A stretch of 64,000 nucleotides of DNA from Nymphaea colorata (taxonomy: Eukaryota; Streptophyta; Magnoliopsida; Nymphaeales; Nymphaeaceae), in the NCBI RefSeq assembly GCF_008831285.2, contig NC_045142.1, positions 24,303,300-24,367,299 of the forward strand, read 5' to 3'. A model generated the notes under the pieces. That model did not search any database. It was not told where the DNA came from and saw only the letters and a list, made by a program, of their open reading frames with translations. The position numbers were made by a program, and so were the translations under genes. Shown piece by piece: positions 11,524-22,139 of this stretch; within the stretch, counting starts at the first letter, position 1, and each line of letters begins with the position of its first letter.

Positions 11524-14169
11524 ATGGCGGTAAATGGTAAGGGGTCTGAGAGGGTGACGGTGAGATTCGGGGAGAGAGAGAGAGGGTTCAAAAAGGGACG
11601 TGGCGTCGTAGGGATGGAGAGGGCCGAGGGGATGGAGAACCCGTCGACGATGGCTGCACGGCCGATGGTCGTGCCGGAAAATTTTCTGATGGGGCTTCCG
11701 TTCGCCGCGGATATCGACTTCTTGGAGGGACGGGAGAGGACGACGGGCTTCATGGAGCTGCTCGGGGTTTCAGACTTCTCAGCTTCCTTCATCGGTTCAG
11801 GGTTGCAGCAGGACTTCAAGGGTGGAATCTCTTCGCCGTCGCCGGCGATCAATTCTAGTGAGGGGGTCGAACTTACGGACGCGTCGTCCACCGTGCCGCC
11901 GACGCCGAACTCGTCGGCCTCGTCTTCGTCGGCGGAGGCCAACGACGATGAGAGCAATTCACGAGAGGGGAAGGATCGGCTGGCGGCGAATGCGCAGCAG
12001 GAGAAGGAGAAGAGATCGTGAGCGCTCTCTCTCAGCTTTTTAGTGATTTCCGTTTCTTCCGATTTTCGGAAAAAAAAAATTCGCTATTTGTTGGGAAAAT
12101 TTTGATCGGATTCTTATCCTTTCCCACCGATGAAATTCCTGTTATTCTTCCTGTTTTTTTTTGTTGATCTGTTGATATGTGTAATTTTTTGGTTTTTGCA
12201 CTTGCTCGAAGTGTCCTTTTTTCTCTCTCTTGCGGTCTCATTATCTTCCGTCAATCTAGATAAGAATGTCATTCTGATGAGTTATTTGTGGCTCTTAGCG
12301 TGATTTTTCTCAAGCATATTGTGGAATTGCCGTTTTTTTAGTCGTATAAGTTTGTCGTGGATGTTTTCTTTTTGTCTCGTTTCCCATTGACTTCGTTTTT
12401 CTATTGACTTTGGCGGTAAACCCTAGCTTCTTTAATGGGGGGGCGTTTGGTAAGGGGCGTCTTCTATCTCTTTCCTTTTGTTTTGATTCAGTTGAACTTG
12501 CCACAGTCCGCTCTCGAGATCCTTTTTCTCTGTACGGAGGTCCAGTGATTTTCATTTCCTGTTCAACTGAGCTTCCTGTAATCGTTGCAGAGATCGGAAG
12601 CCGAAGAAGAAGGGAACCAAGCGTGAGAGAGAGCCTCGTTTCGCCTTCATGACGAGAAGCGACGTCGACCACCTCGAGGACGGTTACCGATGGCGGAAAT
12701 ACGGACAGAAGGCCGTAAAGAACAGCCCCTTCCCTCGGTACATCTCGATTCGCCTTCTCTCTCTCTCTCTCTCTTCCTCTCTCTCTCTTCTTTCGCTCGC
12801 AACGGACGTTCGTCGGTTATCTGGATGAGGAATAGATTCCTCTTTCAACTGGGACGGAGATAAATTAGGGTATCGTTCCTCTTAACCGTTGAGGAACTGT
12901 AAGAAATTGATGAACATCAATCCATGAATCCATCCAAGTAATTCGAGACGTCAAGAAGAAGCTATCTCTTTACATATCCGAAGATTAATCTTCCTTAATT
13001 GCGAGATTCTAAGTTCCTTGAAAGGGCAATGACTCCCTCACAACAATCTTGAACTTAGTGAAGATTCACCATAATAAAGCTATGAAAAATCCCCTCCCTT
13101 GTTAAAACATCTTAGAAAATCTGTTGCATTTTTTTTCAGAAGATATCTACTACGTAATTGGCTGACGAGATCGCGTTGTTTAGAACATTCAAACTGAGGC
13201 GACACATGTTTGATTCCTGGGTCTTCCTTTTCTATCACTGCCCAAACCCAAGAGAAAGAAAAAATATTAATTTAAAATTTAGACAATATCTCTAATAATA
13301 TAATATCTTCGATGTCTATATATTAGAAATTAGACGCTACACATTTTTTCAGGATAAAAACAAATCTCAAGTTCCTTGACGACGAGAAATGCCTAGTTGG
13401 TCTGTTTGACTTGTCGTATTTATTGTACTTGTGATCATCTTTTGAAATTAAAACCTTTTTTTTATAATAAGCTCCGCAAATCCAGTGGCATTTCAAACGT
13501 TCTAATGATATTTTTGCGGCGTTCCATAATCAGCCGCCTTATATGCTGGTTGTCTTTGATGATGCTTTTTGTTGGGGCTTCGTTTATGTATAAAGTTCTA
13601 TCATGATGTTGAGCCGGCCGGTGAATAAAATCTTCGATTTCTTGTCCAGTATTGACTTTTACCATGTTGATTTTATAAGAACCTACATGTGATATTAATT
13701 CCCAAAAGTCTCTTATGGTTTCTCCAGAAAACCCAAAATCCTGGAATATCTCGATGTTAAATATGAGATTTTCTTGAAAGCATGATTTGTGATTATGTGG
13801 ACGTTGGGTGTTGCTTGGAACAGAAGTTACTACCGGTGCACGAGCGTGAAATGTGGCGTGAAGAAGCGCGTGGAGCGCTCCTGCGACGACCCATCAATCG
13901 TGATCACCACGTACGAAGGCCAGCACACTCACCACAGCCCGGTTGCGGCAGGCCGGCACTCCGCCACTCCCGCGGTGCCGACGCAGTTGCTAACCCACCC
14001 GCCCACCCCTCATCTGTTGCAGCAGCAGCAACAACAACAACAGCAGCAGAGACCTCAATATGCCTTAGGCTCGCACGCGCTCCGCACGTCAGTAGCCGCT
14101 GCCGCCCCGCTGCAGCAGCGAGACTACGGCCTCCTCCACGACATTTTGACTCCGCGCATGCGTGAATAG
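11524..14169 (+). CDS. WRKY transcription factor, group IIc
   Basis: Nuclear DNA-binding regulator that binds W-box promoters. Exons are 11524-12017, 12591-12737 and 13824-14169, giving 328 residues. Residues 1-165 are acidic and Ser/Pro-rich. A basic stretch follows (K168-R178). The WRKY domain has WRKYGQK at 199-205 and a C-X4-C-X23-H-X-H zinc ligand set (C219, C224, H248, H250), which is the group II form. The second intron splits the Arg codon after NSPFP, the conserved intron position of most group I and IIc WRKY domains. The tail has a run of ten Gln followed by a short DYGLLHDIL segment. The flanking block ([18 protein letters not shown]) most resembles the AtWRKY57/48/23 set; I do not choose among them. 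The start is the first ATG after the GAGA-rich leader. Intron 1 has an in-frame stop just past the donor, so splicing is required. Confidence 0.95.
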
Positions 14170-14430
14170 CTGTGTGGGCTCCTCCCTTGCGGTCGCCCCT
14201 TTCCACTTGCTTGAATCTCCGGTACGTACGAATACTTACGTATGTATGTTTATACATGGGCATGCATGCTCGTTGCACGCATGCATGTATTGATAATCAT
14301 CACTTTGTTCCTTCTTTTTTCCTCCCCTTTTGTTCTTTTTTTTGTAAAACCCCTTGTTTCACAGCGGGCCTCTTTATTAACTGATTCAAATCTTACTATT
14401 TGTATCCGATCTTTCTGTAGCTGCATAGAA

Positions 14431-14478
<48 letters not shown>

Positions 14479-16083
14479 GTGCGTGTGTATGAGCTTTTTG
14501 GGTTCCGTTGGAGAACTTATCTGCTTACTGTAGTCATTGACTATGTGCTGTAAGCCTGTAAGCACGGCTGAGAACTTGTGATGCAATAAGCAATTGAGGT
14601 GTAGTGGCTCAAAATGTGGGGAGGTGTCCGTTCGTAGAGGAAGGCAGGCATGGACTACAAAACTAGTTGGAAATTGGATTCCTTGATCTGCATCTGGGTT
14701 GAATTGAGTGTTCCTAAAAGTTTCTCAAAGTTTTTTGTTTCAGTTCCAATGACAGAGGTTAGCTTGATCTTGCTGGTCCCAAGGCGAGCTTAATTAGATC
14801 AATGTTTGGAGAAATTTCTCCTCCTTTAGTTCTGCCATCGTCCTAATCACGTCGGTCACTGGCACTGCTAATTGCTCTGCACGTTTGACCAATACCTGAT
14901 GCGAACTGTGACAAGTGTTTTGACAGTTTAAGAAGGTTGCTAGATGATGCACAATCAACTGGTTCATTCTTTTTGGAGTAGCTGGTAAATGTCAAAAATC
15001 TTATTTCTCATTTCTGTGAAATGAAAATGTTCCGGTTTTGGTACTGTTTTGGATTCCCACTTCATTGGGTTCCTAATGAAATTGTTCCGCGCATTATGCA
15101 TGTGTTATTTCAACTAGCAAAGAACCTCAGTCAGCTTCTTGAAGAAAACAAGTTTAATTGGGGAAATGAGATATGATTTTTGAAGAGGTCAAATTATAGC
15201 TGTATATGTTCTACTTTGGTGATGACCCAGTCTTATGGTTTACATATGTGCATGATTTGGTAAAAAACACTAATTTTGTAGTCGAATCATCTTACCGGTC
15301 ATAGTGAAGGGCTCAACCAGTGTAGGTTCGAATTTTTGTTCACTTAGTTAACATGTATCTCCAAAAACGGGATTATTGAGAAAAACTGTATGGAAGCCAA
15401 TTTCTTCTCGATTTTCTTGGATTCTTTTTCTATTCCCCTTTCTCTTTAAGAGAACTAATGAATGTGTGCCTGTTGTGGCCATGGTGTGGTGGCGATTGCC
15501 AATGCTTATTATCTACTTCGCGAGGGATAGCACTGGTCAAAAGGCTATTTACATAGCAAACGTGATGCTCTTTTCTTTCGGCGGTAGGCTGCTGTCGTCC
15601 AACTTGAAACCTAATTTGCAGGGGACAAATTCTGAAGATCACCATCTGAAGTGCTTTTTTTCTTTTTTGAGATAGAACACTTTAGTGTACACAACGCATG
15701 CAGTATTTGGTCTGTTACTTCTACCATGTCGGCCAAACTTTCTTTCTTAGGCTTGTTCTCTCTGTTTGTCATGGTGCATGTTTAAAAAGTGTTTTAATCA
15801 ATGTGTTTATAAACATTAGTTTAGGACAAATTATGCTTACTCCAAGTCATTTTGTAAGCAAAATGATATTTATGAAAATTTTAATGTTATACAGACGTTC
15901 ATTTTTTTATTATTAAAAAGACATTATTTAACTAAGAAAATGACTGACCTAATATATGTTTCTCACCAAATCACTTTTAAGTTCATATCTATGAGGTTAG
16001 ATTGTAAAAAGAAAAAAGCTGGATAATTAATTTTAATGGATCTGGTTTTTTGTCTTTTACCTAAGTCGTCTAGTTTTAAGCAA

Positions 16084-16085
<2 letters not shown>
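14170..16085. other. WRKY 3' flank and intergenic DNA
   Basis: The WRKY 3' untranslated region probably occupies the first few hundred bases, including a (CT)n microsatellite at 14433-14473. The rest has no supported gene. The open frames at 15376-15675 and 15430-15645 overlap on opposite strands and show no domain. Confidence 0.45.
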
Positions 16086-16147
<62 letters not shown>

Positions 16148-16228
16148 ATTAGCATAAGGAAAGATCGTCTTAGTTTTTGAGTTGTTACCTCAAGAAGGTT
16201 AGCAACAAGAGAACTGGTCCAATTTTCC

Positions 16229-16264
<36 letters not shown>

Positions 16265-16345
16265 AGCATAAGGAAAGATCGTCTTAGTTTTTGAGTTGTT
16301 ACCTCAAGAAGGTTAGCAACAAGAGAACTGGTCCAATTTTCCTTT
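16086..16345. repeat. Tandem 113-bp duplication separated by (GA)n
   Basis: An (AT)n(GA)n array (16086-16147) is followed by a block of about 85 bp beginning ATTAGCATAAGG (16148-16231), then (GA)n, then an essentially identical copy at 16261-16345. The unit is about 113 bp including the microsatellite. The near-identity implies a recent event. Confidence 0.85.
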
Positions 16346-17471
16346 TCCTCTTCCTAAATATGTTCACTGTTTACCTGAATTCTATATTGTATTTATCTCA
16401 AACTTTTTGGCTTTTCAATGTTCCTTGGCTTGACATTTGTTCCCAATTGATAAGGAGTTAGTTCATGGTTGGAATATCTTTCCATGGCCGGATGAGTTTT
16501 GGAAGTGGAGAAGGAATTTCTTTGATTTCCTCCTTGCTTTTGCTTTATGAAATTCTTCCAGTTCAAACTTGGTGCATCATCAACCTTACCTGTTAAAGTT
16601 TCCATTTGATTATGATGCTTACAGTTCATGGGTATCCTAGATGATTCAAACAAAACAAGACCTTTTGCGAACCCATTCACTCATAAAACAACGCATTTCT
16701 CATAATATTCTAAACTGTTACAATCAACTCTCCTTGCTGGGCTGCAAAGACACTGTTGCAAGTTCATGGTGGGGTTCCATGAGTTTTGCTTGGAGACTTT
16801 GCCAACTAATTAAGGAGAATTGAAAAGTGGGATACTGAGCTGGTTATCTCCTTTCTAACTTAAATGGACGAAGCTTTTCTTGGTAGGAATTCTGTCATTT
16901 TATTGACAAGGATTTTCTTTTTCTTTTTTTAGCAGATGTTCCATATATTGCTTCAAAGTTCTTTGTTTTTATGTTGATAGTTAGAATCTGAGTTATATGC
17001 AGAAAATCAGCTAATGAACAAATTAACGGCCATAAGTTTTCTTTAAGCATGCTTTCTCTTAAATAATGTAAAATCAGAACTACGTGCATATGAAGAGGAC
17101 CATTTGCTGAAAAAGATGCACTAACATTGATTTTTTTTTTAATTTTTTTTTTCTTGGGAAGAGCTTTTAGCGGAAATAGGAAAGACGGGTAGCGGTGTAA
17201 ACGGTCGGGGTTTGGTTATTTTAAAGAAAAAATAAATACCAGTCAGATTCGTTCAATTTTTGCGCAGAGAACAAACAAAATCCATAAGTTTATACATCTT
17301 CCAAAACTGGTAAAAGACGCCTTTCGGTGGTGGCGTTTATCTTGCTTTGTTCTTTTTAGCAAGAACTAGCATAAGGTGCAGACCAGACGTCGAGACCTGC
17401 TCACTAACCATACTCATGTGGTCTGCATAAATGATTTGTAACAATCAATGTTTGATTTGCTATTCTCCCTC

Positions 17472-17520
<49 letters not shown>

Positions 17521-17993
17521 ATAGTGCAATTTAATCATAAGGATTGTCAACTTCATGGCGAAGGTCAATTAAGAAAAAAAATAAAGAGAAAAAGGTGTAA
17601 AATAATGACAGAGTTCATTACTTTTTTGCCGTTGTTTTTATTTGAACCATTTATAACCATATATCAGACAACCCACATGATTGAATAGGGTGACTTTTGA
17701 TTGCTAAAGTCACTATTTAATTTTCATATGTATGTCATTGGCAAGTCTACAAACCTAAGATACAAAGTCTCTCTTTTTTTTTTTATTGAATGCGGTCATG
17801 TTGGAACAAAAGAATCATTTATCACAAGAAGGGTGAGTCCCAAAAGTATGATTGGAAGCTCTTACATGGTGGAATTGTGATTCTGTGAAGAACTAGGCAC
17901 GATCAAGATAGACGTTTGAAAAGCAAGATCAGTTTATGCCAATCCATTTTGGATCCTGTAAGTCAAGTGTTTTCCCATTTGAGGATCAGCAAG

Positions 17994-17995
<2 letters not shown>
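16346..17995. other. Intergenic DNA with (AT)n(GA)n array
   Basis: No supported gene. A compound (AT)n(GA)n microsatellite lies at 17472-17521. Short open frames on both strands have no recognisable family. Confidence 0.5.

Positions 17996-18089
<94 letters not shown>
17996..18089. repeat. Compound (AT)n(GA)n microsatellite
   Basis: About 50 bp of AT repeats pass directly into about 40 bp of GA repeats. A similar but shorter array lies at 18355-18410. These produce the spurious low-complexity open frames of this region. Confidence 0.9.
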
Positions 18090-18092
<3 letters not shown>

Positions 18093-18345
18093 GGTCCAAA
18101 CTCCAAAGAGGGTAGAAGACAATGATAATTAATTGAAGGAAGTTGCAGTACAGCTGCTCCTCCATTGTCTTAGTGGCTAAGAAAGGAACAGCTGAAAAAG
18201 GCACAAACAGGGGAAGCACAATTCATTTTCGAAAAGAGACAATTGGTTCATTATCGCCAATCACATCCGCAAGGTCTTCGTCTCTACGAAACTGATCCAA
18301 CTTTCCCTTTGGTACCATGCAGAATCATGCAATTGTTACGTATTC

Positions 18346-18411
<66 letters not shown>

Positions 18412-20242
18412 AAGAAAGCATATGCTTGACGACTACCAAACGTCCATGAGAGACAAAACTGAGTAGCTGGTGCCTCTTGGATCACTGGTCCACACGCTTT
18501 TCGTTTGCTTAAAACATTGAACTTTTTCTTTCCTTCCTATCTGTTACAAGTTTTTTTTTTCTTCTGACAACCAAGCCTTCCAAGTGTAATATTTACTTGA
18601 AGAAGGTGGACCAGAAAGCCCCCTCCTATATAGATAAGAAGGGAAATAAAAAAAAGTAACGTGTAATAGAATGCCTACAATGTCCATTTTTTTCATAAAT
18701 CTTCAAAATAGTGAATACACCACACACTCTTGCTGAGCTAAAAAATTTTTTGGAGAGACACTGATTCACAGGTTTTCATACTTGAATGGACACTTGCATA
18801 TATAACAAAATAAATATTAAACGATGGTGCGGGCAACTGCCTACACCAGCCTATAGGTGGCTCCGCCACTACTGGACATACTCTATACTATACTAAAGAA
18901 GAAGACCTAGAGTAGCAATATTCGAGTAGGGTTATGTGACACTTGTTTAAGTGTTCCACTAATTAATCCCAATTTTGGGACCTAATGCCAAACATCGTCT
19001 CTGAGAGCCCTTTGGAGCAGGTGTGTTCATACTATTAGACTATAACTACGAAGTCGCCCTCAAAATTTATTTATTTGTTAGGATTTTTTCACTTGTAAAC
19101 CGAATTTGGTAAAAAGTGTGGGATACATGTGGAGAAATTCAAATTGGTGAAGCCATTTTTTGAAGTATACGGTAGAAGCTGGTTCTTATTTCATATGAGA
19201 ATTTGTTCTCCTTCTATACCATGGATAACCAAAAGCTAGCTTGCTCCGAGAGGCCTGCAATTTCCATAATTTCCAAAACGGGCTTCATGTTTTTTTTAAC
19301 TTTGTTGGTGACATCCGCTTCTGCCCGTAATTGTTAATGGTATTATTCTACTTAGTCACAAGTTGAACGGAACTAGGTGGAGAACCTTCAAACATAGTAA
19401 ATGAAACAAAAACTTACTTATAAATCAAACGCTGTAAATAAATCAAACTACACGAACGTACCATGTATAATTTTCGACAATTAGAATGAGAAGAAAGCTT
19501 GAAACAAAAGGAAAAGTGGAGAAAGAAACCAGGGGTGAAACTACGAATTTTTTTATTAAGGGGACGAACTCTAGTTCTCAAATTTTGACAGGGCTGAAAT
19601 ATAATTTTTCAAACCTTTTATATAGACTAAATAATTGTTTTAAAATTACATGTAGATTTTTTTCTTTTTTGAAAAATTTGAGGGAGGCCATGGCCACTGT
19701 AGGCCCTCTGGGCTCCAACGTTCTTATAAAATATAAGAGAGCTTTAACTTACACAACCTTTCTTCCCCTTTTTTAGCATAAGGAGTGAGTAAAAATGTCA
19801 CTAAAACAAGTAACTAGCCGTTTACCAGCAACTGACTCGAACTGGTTGCATTTCACTAAAACTTTACTGATGTATATAGATAGATGTTAAATACTTAAAA
19901 TGTATGAATTAAAGAAAACTGGTAGGAAGGGAATGTTTAAATTAGATTTAAGAGTCAAAAAAGCTAACACTGTTAATCTTTAAAATTTTCCTGATCTTAT
20001 ACGTTTAAAGCCTCCATAATCATCTTTATAATTAGATCTGTGGAAAACAACATCCACATTTCTAGAAAATGAAGAAGCACATGAGAGGCAAAATAAAAAG
20101 TAAGACGGCATGGAATCAGCAAAGGAAGTTTCAAACTCATGAACGTAACTTTAAAGTTATGTACGAAAAGATAGGTTCCACCTTCAAATGTTTCTTTTGA
20201 TTTCCTTACCTAGCAAGTATTCTACTTTGACATCAATTTATA
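18090..20242. other. Intergenic DNA with transposon remnants
   Basis: No supported gene. The stretch at about 18820-18875 has the recurring GGGCAACTGCC motif and TGGCTCCGCCACT. At 19530-19730 a degenerate non-coding remnant (GGGGTGAAACTACGAATTTTT) resembles those near 7.4, 37.0, 49.4 and 53.7 kb. Confidence 0.45.
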
Positions 20243-20339
20243 TTGAGGTTTACGCATTTATATCTTCTGCAACCTTTAATTTTCATCCCCTCGTTTCCAG
20301 CAGCAGTAGCAGAAAAAGAAGAAGAAGAAGAAGAAGAAG

Positions 20340-21089
20340 GTGTCAAAGATGAAGAGAAGAGACAACTACTCAAAGCAACAGCCTCACTACCACCACACAC
20401 GCCAATTCCCGTCCTCCTCCAACAACCCCAACATGGCTACCCAATACAACACCAACACCAATTACTATAACCCTTCTTCTTCTTCTTCTTCACTCACTGC
20501 CACATACTGGATCACAGTTGGTGGCAGGTCCATCTACACCACTGTAACCAGCGATCCCCTCGTCGTCGACCGGTGGGTCGGGGATGTCACGGCGAGGACT
20601 TACCGGAAAGGCCTTGTTGTGGGCCTCGACTGCGAGTGGAGGCCTAGCTTCACCAAGGGCCGCACCAACAAGGTTGGACTCATCCAGCTCTGTGTCGGCT
20701 CTAAGTGCCTCACAGTCCAGCTTCTCTACACCACCAATCGCCATTGTGGCCTCCTCAGCTTTCTTTTGGATCCTACCATCAATTTTGTCGGCGTTGGGAT
20801 CGACGGCGATGCCCGGAAGCTGGTCTATGATCACGGCATCAGAGTCGGCGGCCGCCGGTATGACTTGGCTGAATTGGCAGCCAGTAGGCTGCACAGAAAG
20901 GAGCTCAGGAAGCAGGGGCTGAAGGGACTCGCCCGGGAGATTCTCGGGATTGATATGCTCAAGCCGAAGACGATCACCTTGAGCAACTGGTCGGCGATGT
21001 ACCTCAGTGATGAGCAGATTGAGTATGCTTGCATCGACGCGTACGTCTCCTTCTCGATCGGGATGAAGCTGTTGGGAAGATGGAGATGA
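20340..21089 (+). CDS. Werner syndrome-like 3'-5' exonuclease (DEDDy)
   Basis: Stand-alone member of the WRN/RNase D exonuclease family, predicted to remove nucleotides from the 3' ends of DNA or RNA using two metal ions; substrate unknown. It is one intronless frame of 249 residues. Residues 1-55 are a low-complexity Gln/Asn/Ser/Tyr-rich leader. The domain runs from about 56 to 247 with all three Exo motifs: GLDCEW (D97, E99), VGVGIDGDARKL (D157) and YACIDAYVSF (Y229, D233). There is no RecQ helicase part, as is usual for the small plant WRN-exonuclease proteins. ATG at 20340 is first in frame; 20349 is an almost equal alternative. A (GAA)n run just upstream probably lies in the 5' leader. 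Codons are markedly more GC-rich than the flanks. Family is sure; the exact biological role is not. Confidence 0.95.
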   Translation: MSKMKRRDNYSKQQPHYHHTRQFPSSSNNPNMATQYNTNTNYYNPSSSSSSLTATYWITVGGRSIYTTVTSDPLVVDRWVGDVTARTYRKGLVVGLDCEWRPSFTKGRTNKVGLIQLCVGSKCLTVQLLYTTNRHCGLLSFLLDPTINFVGVGIDGDARKLVYDHGIRVGGRRYDLAELAASRLHRKELRKQGLKGLAREILGIDMLKPKTITLSNWSAMYLSDEQIEYACIDAYVSFSIGMKLLGRWR

Positions 21090-22139
21090 AGATGATGATC
21101 CACTTAGAAGATGGTGAAGGAGAAAGCTTCAGTGGGCTGCAGTGGAAGACTATGGAGATGGGTAGGAGTATAAACCATTCAGAAGATTAATCATGCTTCA
21201 ATCTTGCCTTCATGAAATTCGGCTTAGTTGGGTTCTATGTAATCAGATTCTGATTCGGACTCTGTTTTCTAAAATTAAATTCAGATCTGATTAGTGTGAG
21301 ACCTACCAGTTATATGTAATTGGGTCCGATCTTTAGTGGATTCCAAATTTAATCCCCTGTAGATGGGAATCTTGATTTGCTCTGGGAGATATTAAGGACT
21401 CCTAGTTGGATGTATAATGACTATATCAAATCTAAATATGATCCATTTCTGAACAAATACTTAGGATCTCTATGCTGAATGAGGGAGCTCTCCAACTAGG
21501 GAGTCAGATCCAAAAGAGAGGCTTAAGTTGGAACCGGATCTAATACAATAAAGAATGGCAAAAGCGGGTCTGCACCTAGGTCCATTTAGCAGCTACCAGA
21601 TTGTATCAAATTTCACATGAGAAAAGGCACTCCACTTGTGCTTTCGAAATCCACTAAGGTAAAGCTTTTTGAGGTTTTTATATTGAAAATTTACAAAAGG
21701 ACGCTCAAGTTTATGAAGGAAATAACAAAAAGAAGCTTGAGCTTTGGGTTAGATGAAAGAAATACTTAAACGTGGTTTTGTTGTTCATGTAAAAGATCTT
21801 TTTATATTCAAAAACTTATAAAAAAATTAGTTTAAACTTGATACGAAAATTTCCCAAGCCATGCTCAGCCTAGTATATGAACAATTAAAGGGGAGGCCCT
21901 ACAAGTTATTCCCGAATATTAAATGAACCGCTTTTTTATAACCAAATCTGAATTTTATCGAATTCGATGCGGTTTGGTATCAACTTATAACCCGACCCGT
22001 TCGCATCGAAACAATGCTCTATGATCTATGACCCCAGAAGAAAGGGCTCCTGCCGGCGTACTGGAAGAGTGAGCCAGGGAGCCTTCGATAACAGAAAGGG
22101 CGTCGGGAGTAATGGTCGGTGAATCCTGAAGGAGGAGTC
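21090..22139. other. Exonuclease 3' flank to mS41 promoter
   Basis: No further gene. The first few hundred bases are probably the exonuclease 3' untranslated region, and the last about 100 the mS41 leader. Several GATCTGA/TCCGATC-like words recur, but no element boundary could be set. Confidence 0.45.

Noticed and set aside
11490-11957. 155-codon minus-strand frame opposite WRKY exon 1
   Set aside because: It is the complement of GC-rich coding DNA and has no domain of its own; the plus-strand frame splices into a perfect WRKY domain.
12310-12672. Open frames on both strands in WRKY intron 1 and exon 2
   Set aside because: They cross the splice acceptor and the WRKY-coding exon in wrong frames and have no family resemblance.
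13150-13260. Possible SINE in WRKY intron 2 (GTTTGATTCCT)
   Set aside because: Only a B-box-like word is present; no A box at the right distance.
20490-20922. 134- and 112-codon frames overlapping the exonuclease gene
   Set aside because: Shadow frames of the exonuclease coding sequence; only the 249-codon frame carries the DEDDy motifs.
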